DNA of 21,743 bases, from positions 90,970-112,712 of the forward strand of contig DLFD01000064.1 in the NCBI GenBank assembly GCA_002482005.1, read 5' to 3'. The notes under the pieces were generated by a model. The model worked only from the letters and a program-made list of their open reading frames with translations, had not been told where the DNA came from and made no database searches. A program made the translations under genes and the position numbers. The stretch is from Lachnospiraceae bacterium UBA7729 (GTDB taxonomy: Bacteria > Bacillota > Clostridia > Lachnospirales > Lachnospiraceae). The number at the start of each line of letters is the position of its first letter. Position 1 is the stretch's first letter. Of this stretch, positions 1 through 5,966 are shown in pieces.

Positions 1-62
1 CTGCACGGGGAGACGCCTATGGGCGGCCATACCTGCACGGACGAAGGGGTAGGAGAACCTTT

Positions 63-2150
63 ATGCTGGAGAATTCACCTGTCACGAAGATCAAAGGAAT
101 CGGTCCCAAGAGCGCCGCCGCTTACGAAAAGGCGGAGATCCGGACGGTCGGGGACCTCGTACGCTACTTTCCGAGAGCCTATGATGTGATGGAGGATCCC
201 GTGAAAGCGTCTTCCCTTACAGCTGCTGACGACGGCAGGACTGTCGCCGTGGAAGGACATATCGAGACATCGCTTAGTGTGCGTTTCCTGAAAGCATTCC
301 GGATCGTGACGGGAAAGATTCGCACAGATGGGACCTATCTGGATGTGACATGGTTCAACATGCCGTTCATGAGAAACCAGGTGCGCCCGGGCACGACCTA
401 TATCTTCCGGGGACAGGTCAAGGCAAAGGGCAGAAGATTCTATCTTCTGCAGCCGAAAGTCTATGACCTGTATGACTATGCCAGTCTGCAGAAGAGCCTG
501 CAGCCGGTCTATCCGCTGACAGCGGGACTTACGGAGAACTCCCTCCGAAAATCTCTGGACCGGGTGCTTTTCGGGGAGGACCCCCTGGTCTTCGACACCG
601 ATCCGCTTCCGGAGGAGATACGCGGAGCGTATGGTCTTCCCGGAGTAAAGGAGACGATCCGCACGATCCATTTCCCGGAGAACAGGGAGGTTCTTGAGAG
701 AGCAAGACATCGACTGGTCTTTGAGGAATTCTTCTATTTTATCCTGATGCTGCGTCAGCTGAGAGAAAGGAGGGTCTCCGAGGAACACAGCTATCATCTG
801 CCTCCGGTACCTGAGACCGGGAAGGTCCTGGATTCCCTTCCCTATCAGCTCACGAATGCCCAGAAGAGGGTATGGGAAGAGATCTCGCAGGATCTTGCCG
901 GGAACAAAGTCATGGCAAGGCTGGTCCAGGGAGACGTCGGATGCGGCAAGACGATCATTGCTTTCCTGGCGCTGATACAGACGGCGTGCAATGGGATGCA
1001 GGGCGCCATCATGGCGCCGACGGAGGTTCTTGCCCGGCAGCATTACGAAGGGTTCCTGAAGCTTCAGCAGCAGGCTGGACTGTCCATCGGGACGGTGCTC
1101 CTGACAGGTTCCCTGAAGGAAAAAGAGAAGAAGGAAGCTTACCGGAAGATCGGGAGCGGGGAAGCACTGGTCGTGATCGGGACACATGCCCTGATCCAGG
1201 AAGGGGTGAATTTCCGGGATCTTGCCCTTGTCGTGACCGATGAACAGCACCGGTTCGGCGTGGGACAGAGGGAAGCGCTTTCAGAGAAAGGACAGGAAAC
1301 ACCACATACGATCGTCATGAGCGCAACGCCGATCCCGAGAACTCTCGCTGTGATCATGTATGGTGATCTGGATATATCGATCATCGACGAACGTCCATCC
1401 GAACGGCTTCCGGTCAAAAATGCAGTCGTGGATACCGGATACCGGCCGACCGCATATGCGTTCATCGCTTCCCAGGTCAAGGCAGGGCATCAGGCTTATG
1501 TGATCTGCCCGATGGTACAGGAATCCGAGGAGATCGAGGCCGAGAACGTCATCGACTATACGGATACTCTGAGGGATGCTCTGAGAAAATATCTTCCGGA
1601 TGTCACCGTCGAATATCTGCACGGACAGATGAAGAATGATGAGAAGAATGCTGTCATGAATCGTTTCCTGAAGGGCGAGATCCAGGTGCTCGTATCGACG
1701 ACTGTCGTTGAGGTAGGCGTCAATGTCCCGAATGCAACGGTCATGATGATCGAGAACTGCGAACGGTTCGGTCTGGCTCAGCTCCATCAGCTGAGGGGAC
1801 GTGTCGGAAGAGGCAAGGACCAGTCCTATTGCATCCTGATGCATACGGCTGACAGCGAGAGAGTGCGGAAGAGACTTCAGATCCTGAAAGATTCCAATGA
1901 TGGATTCGAGATCGCAAGGAAGGATCTGGAGCTGAGAGGCCCCGGAGAACTCTTCGGCGTCCGCCAAAGCGGTGAACTTTCTTTCCTGCTGGCAGATATG
2001 TATCAGGATGCGGACGTCATGCAGGAGGCATCTTCGGCGGTATCGGAGCTGCTGACAAGGGATCCGGAGCTTCAGCAGGAAGAGCATCGGAGGATACGAA
2101 AAGAACTGGAAAGGCAGGTCAGGTCGGGGAAAGGGCATATGTCCCTCTGA
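63..2150 (+). CDS. recG: ATP-dependent DNA helicase RecG
   Basis: Superfamily 2 helicase that remodels stalled replication forks and Holliday junctions, acting on branched DNA in the cytoplasm. The 695 residues match the usual RecG length. The N-terminal wedge (OB-like) domain covers roughly residues 50-150. The helicase core shows Walker A GDVGCGKT (about 290-297), a DEQH box (393-396) followed by RFGVGQR, motif III SATPIPRTL (420-428) and motif VI QLRGRVGRG (about 578-586). The ending, with LRGPGELFGVRQSG, is typical of RecG. ATG at 63 is preceded by AGGAG at 51-55 with good spacing. I see no clear terminator after the stop; the gap to 2395 carries the promoters of the next gene. The first 62 bases hold no recognisable gene end. 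Confidence 0.97.
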   Translation: MLENSPVTKIKGIGPKSAAAYEKAEIRTVGDLVRYFPRAYDVMEDPVKASSLTAADDGRTVAVEGHIETSLSVRFLKAFRIVTGKIRTDGTYLDVTWFNMPFMRNQVRPGTTYIFRGQVKAKGRRFYLLQPKVYDLYDYASLQKSLQPVYPLTAGLTENSLRKSLDRVLFGEDPLVFDTDPLPEEIRGAYGLPGVKETIRTIHFPENREVLERARHRLVFEEFFYFILMLRQLRERRVSEEHSYHLPPVPETGKVLDSLPYQLTNAQKRVWEEISQDLAGNKVMARLVQGDVGCGKTIIAFLALIQTACNGMQGAIMAPTEVLARQHYEGFLKLQQQAGLSIGTVLLTGSLKEKEKKEAYRKIGSGEALVVIGTHALIQEGVNFRDLALVVTDEQHRFGVGQREALSEKGQETPHTIVMSATPIPRTLAVIMYGDLDISIIDERPSERLPVKNAVVDTGYRPTAYAFIASQVKAGHQAYVICPMVQESEEIEAENVIDYTDTLRDALRKYLPDVTVEYLHGQMKNDEKNAVMNRFLKGEIQVLVSTTVVEVGVNVPNATVMMIENCERFGLAQLHQLRGRVGRGKDQSYCILMHTADSERVRKRLQILKDSNDGFEIARKDLELRGPGELFGVRQSGELSFLLADMYQDADVMQEASSAVSELLTRDPELQQEEHRRIRKELERQVRSGKGHMSL

Positions 2151-2306
2151 AGGTCGGTGTCCGATTTGACGGAAATCAAAATCTCTGTGTCCTTGACATG
2201 GGGTACACTTTAATAAATGCGGCATGAAATTGCACGAAAATCAACTCGTTCATACCAGAAATTGCGTAAAATAAGACTTTTCGGGACTTTTTTGAGTGTG
2301 CTTACC

Positions 2307-2377
2307 CTTGAAAAAGAACAAGTTTCGTTGTATTATGCCGATTGAACGCTTGACAAAGAACAGTTTTATTATATTGT
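2307..2377 (+). promoter_or_regulatory. Duplicated promoter motif upstream of the DUF6465 gene
   Basis: Copy 1 is TTGAAA (2308-2313), a 17 nt spacer and TATTAT (2331-2336). Copy 2 is TTGACA (2350-2355), a 16 nt spacer and TATTGT (2372-2377). The two -35 elements sit in near-identical stretches (CTTGAmAAAGAACA), so this looks like a duplicated promoter. Copy 1 would give a leader of about 50 nt. Copy 2 would start transcription inside the AGGAGG ribosome binding site (2381-2386), so it is less likely to be productive and may serve in regulation. Confidence 0.6.
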
Positions 2378-2395
2378 TTCAGGAGGAGTACTATT

Positions 2396-2938
2396 ATGAG
2401 ACGTGTTCAGAAGAAGTCATCCGCTTCCAAGGCAGCAGCTACAGCTGAGGTAAAGGCTGCAGAGAAGAAGGAAGCAGCCAAGACAGCAGAGAAGAAGACA
2501 GCAGCTGCCAAGGCAGCAGAGAAGGCTGAGGAGACCAAGGCAGCCGTCAAGGCAGCAGAGGCAAAGGCTGAAGAGAAGGCAGAGGAGAAAAAGGAAGCAG
2601 TCAAGGCTGAGGTCAGCAAGGTTGGGACCGCTGTGAAGAAGGCAGCAGAGGATGTGAAGGCTACTACCGAAGCTACCGTGAAGAAGGCAGAGAAGAAGGC
2701 TGCTACCGTCAGGAAGGCAGCTCATAAGGCAGTTTCTCCGGACGAGTATGCTGCTGTACAGTACGCTGGCAAGGATATCCAGGTTTCCGGACTGTTTGAT
2801 CAGGTCAAGAAGGATTGGACCGAGAAGTTCGGCAGGAAGGCAGCGGATCTGAAGAAGATCAACCTTTACATCAACACCGATGACAACACAGCTTACTACG
2901 TTGTGAACGATGAGGTCAAAGGGCAGATCGCTCTCTGA
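2396..2938 (+). CDS. DUF6465 family protein with histone-H1-like Lys/Ala tail
   Basis: The function is unknown. The first 112 or so residues are almost only Ala, Lys, Glu and Val in repeated AAEKK/AKAAE patterns, predicted to be helical or disordered and resembling bacterial histone-H1-like tails. Residues 116-180 form a compact conserved domain (VQYAGKDI at 121-128, AADLKKINLYIN, YYVVNDE) that I recognise as DUF6465 of Lachnospiraceae and relatives. There is no signal peptide or membrane segment, so it is probably cytoplasmic. The basic tail suggests nucleic-acid binding, which is inference. AGGAGG at 2381-2386 fixes the ATG start. Strong promoter, ideal ribosome binding site, biased codon use in the tail and a very strong terminator all point to high expression as a single-gene unit. 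Confidence 0.85.
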   Translation: MRRVQKKSSASKAAATAEVKAAEKKEAAKTAEKKTAAAKAAEKAEETKAAVKAAEAKAEEKAEEKKEAVKAEVSKVGTAVKKAAEDVKATTEATVKKAEKKAATVRKAAHKAVSPDEYAAVQYAGKDIQVSGLFDQVKKDWTEKFGRKAADLKKINLYINTDDNTAYYVVNDEVKGQIAL

Positions 2939-2976
2939 TAAGAAAGATCAGAACATCTCTTAGGCTTAGGAAGGCC

Positions 2977-3009
2977 AAAAGCGGCCGCGGGTTTCCCGCG
3001 GCCGCTTTT
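2977..3009 (+). terminator. Strong intrinsic terminator after the DUF6465 gene
   Basis: A perfect 15 bp inverted repeat, AAAAGCGGCCGCGGG (2977-2991) and its complement (2995-3009), with a TTT loop. Because the stem ends in A4/T4 on both sides, it could be partly bidirectional. Confidence 0.93.
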
Positions 3010-3024
3010 CAGCCCATATTCCTG

Positions 3025-3051
3025 CCGCAGGCAGTCTGGCGAAGCCTGCGG
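3025..3051 (+). other. Hairpin in the leader of the EamA transporter gene
   Basis: A perfect 8 bp stem, CCGCAGGC (3025-3032) with GCCTGCGG (3044-3051), and an 11 nt loop. It lies just upstream of the ribosome binding site at 3067 and is not followed by a T run, so it is not an intrinsic terminator. A role in RNA stability or translation is possible but unproven. Confidence 0.45.
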
Positions 3052-3080
3052 AGCCGGCGACGGATGAAGGAGAAGTCGAT

Positions 3081-4025
3081 ATGGAGGCAGCGGAAGACAG
3101 CAGGAAAGAGACAGAAGGGTATAAGGATGCCGGAGGAAGACGTAGGGCACTTGGTGCGGTCCTTGCATCGGCAGGAGGAATGTGCTGGGGGCTGAGCGGC
3201 TCCATGGGACAGTATCTGTTCCGTTATCAGGGCATGGACAGCAGGTGGCTGGTCCCCTACCGGCTTGGGATTGCAGGAATTCTGATGTTTCTGTACTGTC
3301 TTTTCCGGCATCATGAGAAACTTTTGGGAGTCTTCCGGAGCTTCTGGGGGATCCGTCAGATCCTGATCTATGCGCTTGGCGTCTGCCTTGGGCAGTATCT
3401 CTACTTTCAGACGATCCAGTGGGCAAGCGCCTCTGCAGGGACGATCCTGCAGGATCTGTCCCCGATCTTCATTCTGCTCTGGTCCTGCATCGCAATGAAG
3501 AGAAGGCCGCAGGCGCACGAGATCCTCGCGATCGCATTGGCGCTGGCCGGCGTCTTTCTGATCACGACACACGGACAGCTGCACACGGCGGCGTTCCCGC
3601 TGAAGGCGCTCCTTACCGGGATAGGAAGTGCATTCTGTATCACCCTGTACAATGAAGTCCCGAGGGAATTTCTGGACCGGTACCCGGTGATCGTTCTTCA
3701 GGCATGGGCATTCCTGATCGGCGGGGCTACATTTTTCTTTGTGTTCCATCCCTGGACGTTCCACTATGTTCCCAAAGCTGCCGGATACCTCGGGATCGCT
3801 TTTGTGGTGGTCGTAGGCAATATCCTTGCTTTTACCATCTACATGACCGGGGTAGCCTATATCGGGCCGGAGAAGGCCGTTCTGTACGGATTCACGGAAC
3901 CGGTAACCGCTGCAGTGATCACATTCACGGTCTTCGGCAGTCCGTTTACACTGCCTGACGCTGTAGGCTTTGCAGCAGTATTTGCCATGATGGCGGTGAT
4001 ATCCCTGCACCATGGCAGTAAGTGA
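3081..4025 (+). CDS. EamA/DMT-family transporter
   Basis: A polytopic inner-membrane protein of the drug/metabolite transporter superfamily, probably a small-molecule exporter of unknown substrate. Its 314 residues hold two EamA repeats (about 24-150 and 165-310) with roughly ten hydrophobic segments. The first half begins with the typical GGMCWGLSGSMGQYL, and the second repeat ends with the typical GPEKAVLYGFTEPVTAA. A polar N-terminal stretch of about 22 residues precedes the first membrane segment. ATG at 3081 follows AAGGAGA (3067-3073). The stop is 14 bases before the acetyltransferase start, so the two are probably co-transcribed. No own promoter is evident, although the strong terminator upstream implies one between 3010 and 3060. 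Confidence 0.92.
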   Translation: MEAAEDSRKETEGYKDAGGRRRALGAVLASAGGMCWGLSGSMGQYLFRYQGMDSRWLVPYRLGIAGILMFLYCLFRHHEKLLGVFRSFWGIRQILIYALGVCLGQYLYFQTIQWASASAGTILQDLSPIFILLWSCIAMKRRPQAHEILAIALALAGVFLITTHGQLHTAAFPLKALLTGIGSAFCITLYNEVPREFLDRYPVIVLQAWAFLIGGATFFFVFHPWTFHYVPKAAGYLGIAFVVVVGNILAFTIYMTGVAYIGPEKAVLYGFTEPVTAAVITFTVFGSPFTLPDAVGFAAVFAMMAVISLHHGSK

Positions 4026-4039
4026 AAGGAATTGTTTGT

Positions 4040-4549
4040 ATGACACATATTACGGTCCGGCAGGCTGAACAGAAGGATGCGGACGTCATCCTGTCGATCA
4101 TGAACACAGTCAGTGATAAACTGGAGGATCCTTCCGTATATGTGACGGATGATGAAGAGTTTGTAAAGAAACATATCACGGAGCGTGGATTCTCCTATAT
4201 GGCTGAATGCGACGGAAAGATCGTCGGCTTTCTGATCGTTCATATTCCAGGAAGCGGGGAGGAGAATCTCGGAAGGGACGTTCCGCTTCCGGAGAAAGAG
4301 CTGCCGTATACTGCACATATGGAATCCGCAGCGGTCCTGCCGGAGTACAGAGGGCATGGGATCCAGAGGATGCTTATGATGGAAGCAGAGAAGGAACTGA
4401 AGAGAAGAGGGTTTCACTATGCGGCCGCAACCGTCTCCCCGGATAATCCTTACAGCATGAACAATTGTCTGATGATGGGATATATGACTGCCGCAGTGAA
4501 GAGGAAATACGGAGGCCTGATGCGGAACATCATCCTGAAGCAGCTGTGA
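4040..4549 (+). CDS. GNAT family N-acetyltransferase
   Basis: A soluble acetyl-CoA-dependent N-acetyltransferase of unknown substrate. At 169 residues it is of typical GNAT length. The core strand AECDGKIVGFLIV (about 55-67) leads to the acetyl-CoA pyrophosphate loop YRGHGIQ (103-109), matching Q/R-x-x-G-x-G/A. The C-terminal NPYSMNNCLMMGY resembles the usual N-x-x-[AS]-x-x-x-[YF]-x-x-x-G-[FY] acceptor region. A longer reading from GTG at 4022 overlaps the stop of the transporter, but GAAAGGA at 4024-4030 is correctly spaced for ATG 4040, so I use that start. It forms a probable two-gene operon with the upstream EamA transporter. Confidence 0.88.
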   Translation: MTHITVRQAEQKDADVILSIMNTVSDKLEDPSVYVTDDEEFVKKHITERGFSYMAECDGKIVGFLIVHIPGSGEENLGRDVPLPEKELPYTAHMESAAVLPEYRGHGIQRMLMMEAEKELKRRGFHYAAATVSPDNPYSMNNCLMMGYMTAAVKRKYGGLMRNIILKQL

Positions 4550-4580
4550 GGAGGAAGGACAGACACAGTCATGTTTCAAC

Positions 4581-4596
4581 GTGTTTATACAAACAC
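4581..4596. repeat. Short inverted repeat downstream of the GNAT gene
   Basis: GTGTTT (4581-4586) and AAACAC (4591-4596) form a perfect 6 bp inverted repeat with a 4 nt centre. No T run follows, so it is not an obvious terminator. It lies about 50 bases upstream of the -35 element of the HPr-like gene and could be a protein-binding site. Confidence 0.35.
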
Positions 4597-4642
4597 CCCA
4601 AATTGTATGAACATTCCGTGCGCCTTTTCGGCAGTTCTTCAA

Positions 4643-4671
4643 TTGACGGTCACCAGTTCTTATGTTAGTAT
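4643..4671 (+). promoter_or_regulatory. Promoter of the HPr-like gene
   Basis: TTGACG (4643-4648), a 17 nt spacer and TAGTAT (4666-4671), with an upstream TG that makes it an extended -10. Predicted transcription start is near 4678, giving a leader of about 75 nt. That leader contains a small GGGGGA/TTTTTCCCT hairpin. Confidence 0.65.
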
Positions 4672-4753
4672 TTTCAAAGATTTGAGGGGGAGTTTTTCCC
4701 TGAGAGACCGGAACACAGATAAAACAGAGTAATCTATTATTGTGAGGTGGAAC

Positions 4754-4999
4754 ATGATTAGCGAGAATATCAGCACGACCAGTGAGGACGGGATCGGAGA
4801 TGTGATTCCGCAGATCGTACAGACAGCCTGCGCTTACAAGAGTGTGATCACATTCGAAGTGAACAACAAGCACGTCAATGCGAAGAGTATTATGGGTGTC
4901 ATGGCACTGGCAAGTCAGCATGCCTCGAGGATCCGTGTGTCTGCAGACGGAGAAGATGAAGCAGATGCAGTGAAGGCGATGGTGCAGCTGATCGGTTGA
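4754..4999 (+). CDS. HPr-family protein lacking the catalytic histidine (Crh-like)
   Basis: An 81-residue HPr-fold protein. The second half matches HPr well: KHVNAKSIMGVMAL (39-52) is the regulatory-serine region, with Ser45 corresponding to HPr Ser46, followed by ADGEDEADAV (64-73). The first helix start, normally G-[IL]-H-A-R-P, reads GIGDVIPQIVQTA (13-25), so the phosphorylatable His15 and the partner Arg17 are absent. It therefore cannot act as a normal PTS phosphocarrier. By analogy to Bacillus Crh, which replaces His15 with Gln, it may serve only as a Ser-phosphorylated regulator of catabolite control; this is inference. ATG 4754 is chosen over an upstream GTG at 4742 because GAGGTG (4744-4749) is the ribosome binding site. 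It is a single-gene unit just ahead of the tRNA promoter. Confidence 0.85.
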   Translation: MISENISTTSEDGIGDVIPQIVQTACAYKSVITFEVNNKHVNAKSIMGVMALASQHASRIRVSADGEDEADAVKAMVQLIG

Positions 5000-5016
5000 A
5001 AAATAAAAATAAGTGC

Positions 5017-5045
5017 TTGACATTCGATATCTTCGGTATTAGAAT
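5017..5045 (+). promoter_or_regulatory. Promoter of tRNA-Arg
   Basis: A perfect TTGACA -35 (5017-5022), a 17 nt spacer and TAGAAT -10 (5040-5045). Predicted start is near 5052, about 14 nt before the mature tRNA 5' end. It is a strong consensus promoter, as expected for a stable RNA. Confidence 0.85.
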
Positions 5046-5065
5046 ACATTTCGTTGTCACGAGAT

Positions 5066-5139
5066 GTGTGCGTAGCTCAGCTGGATAGAGCGTCTGGCTA
5101 CGGACCAGAAGGTCGCGGGTTCGAATCCTGTCGCGCACG
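5066..5139 (+). tRNA. tRNA-Arg (anticodon ACG)
   Basis: A full cloverleaf of 74 nt. The acceptor stem is GTGTGCG (5066-5072) with CGCGCAC (5132-5138) and a G discriminator. The D arm has GCTC/GAGC. The anticodon stem is TCTGG/CCAGA with loop CTACGGA, which gives anticodon ACG. The T arm contains TTCGAAT. No CCA is encoded, so it must be added enzymatically. The wobble A is expected to be edited to inosine to read CGU, CGC and CGA. Confidence 0.97.
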
Positions 5140-5146
5140 TTTTATG

Positions 5147-5180
5147 AAGAAGCATCCGCATCTGCGGATGCTTCTTTTTT
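5147..5180 (+). terminator. Terminator of tRNA-Arg
   Basis: A 14 bp inverted repeat, AAGAAGCATCCGCA (5147-5160) with TGCGGATGCTTCTT (5163-5176), running straight into a T tract. It starts 8 nt after the tRNA. Confidence 0.93.
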
Positions 5181-5195
5181 TATCCCATAGGATGC

Positions 5196-5224
5196 AAAAA
5201 GGCCGCCGGTGGCGGGCTTTTTGT
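5196..5224 (+). terminator. Second terminator after tRNA-Arg
   Basis: AAAAAGGCCGCC (5196-5207) pairs with GGCGGGCTTTTT (5211-5222) apart from one mismatch, ending in a T run. It backs up the first terminator and isolates tRNA transcription from apt. The A/T symmetry would allow function in either direction. Confidence 0.75.
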
Positions 5225-5242
5225 ATAGGGCGACAGCCGCGG

Positions 5243-5271
5243 TTGCAAGTGAGAAAACGTGATGATATACT
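5243..5271 (+). promoter_or_regulatory. Promoter of apt
   Basis: TTGCAA (5243-5248), a 17 nt spacer and TATACT (5266-5271). Predicted start is near 5278, leaving a leader of about 42 nt before ATG 5320. No purine-box or riboswitch-sized leader is present. Confidence 0.75.
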
Positions 5272-5319
5272 GTTTTGCGAGCTTATTTTATCAGAACAGG
5301 CAGTGGAGGGACTGTTGTT

Positions 5320-5847
5320 ATGAAGAAGATTGAAGATTATGTAAGAACGATTCCGGATTTTCCGAAAAAGGGGATCATGTTCCGCGATATCACTTCCGTG
5401 CTTCAGGATGCTGACGGACTTCATCTCGCGATCGATGAGATGCAGAGACTCTGCGGTGATCCGGATGATTTTGATGTGGTGGTTGGCCTGGAGTCGAGAG
5501 GATTCCTGTTCGGAATGCCGATCGCTTACAACCTGCACAAGCCGTTCGTGCTTGTCCGCAAGAAGGGAAAGCTTCCCTGCGAGACCATCGAGCAGACTTA
5601 TGATCTGGAGTACGGCCAGGCAACGATCGAGATCCATAAGGACGCTATCAAACCGGGACAGAGAGTCATCATCGTGGATGATCTGATCGCTACGGGCGGA
5701 ACGGTCGCAGCGGCGATCAAGCTGATCGAGAGACTTGGCGGAAAGGTCGATCGCACTGTATTCCTGATGGAGCTTGCCGGCCTGAACGGAAGAAAGGCAC
5801 TGGAAGGCTATGATGTCGAGGCGGCTATCAGCTATCCTGGAGCCTGA
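5320..5847 (+). CDS. apt: Adenine phosphoribosyltransferase
   Basis: Converts adenine and PRPP to AMP and pyrophosphate, the adenine salvage reaction in the cytoplasm. The 175 residues fit the family length. It begins with the typical DYVRTIPDFPKKGIMFRDIT (6-25), has VVGLESRGFLFG (54-65) for purine binding, and carries the PRPP loop VIIVDDLIATGGT (116-128). GGAGGG at 5305-5310 supports ATG 5320; a longer upstream reading in the same frame would include the promoter and is rejected. It lies 119 bases ahead of rel, an arrangement widely conserved in Firmicutes that links purine salvage with (p)ppGpp metabolism. Confidence 0.96.
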   Translation: MKKIEDYVRTIPDFPKKGIMFRDITSVLQDADGLHLAIDEMQRLCGDPDDFDVVVGLESRGFLFGMPIAYNLHKPFVLVRKKGKLPCETIEQTYDLEYGQATIEIHKDAIKPGQRVIIVDDLIATGGTVAAAIKLIERLGGKVDRTVFLMELAGLNGRKALEGYDVEAAISYPGA

Positions 5848-5873
5848 AGACAGGTAAGTGATGATCAGGAAGC

Positions 5874-5907
5874 GGCAGCCCTGGTCCTTCCGGGAGAAGG
5901 GGCTGCC
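5874..5907 (+). other. Hairpin between apt and rel
   Basis: GGCAGCCC (5874-5881) pairs perfectly with GGGCTGCC (5900-5907), loop 18 nt. No T tract follows, so full termination is unlikely. It may protect or attenuate the apt-rel transcript, and it would sit upstream of the rel ribosome binding site. Confidence 0.45.
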
Positions 5908-5966
5908 TGGCGTCTATTATGGACTCAGGATACGGAACGGAAGACGGAAGATCGGCAGAGGTGTGT

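Noticed and set aside
1..62. End of an upstream gene at the left edge
   Set aside because: One frame has a stop at 50-52, but the visible residues match nothing I recognise, so no call is made.
75..1250. 391-residue minus-strand frame inside recG
   Set aside because: It is a shadow of recG on the other strand, with no ribosome binding site or recognisable domain.
2407..2725. Minus-strand frames opposite the DUF6465 tail
   Set aside because: Their Leu/Cys/Ser or Ala/Ser/Phe richness is simply the complement of the Lys/Ala/Glu-rich codons.
5054..5323. 89-residue frame across tRNA-Arg
   Set aside because: It is a translation of the tRNA and its terminators, a common false gene.
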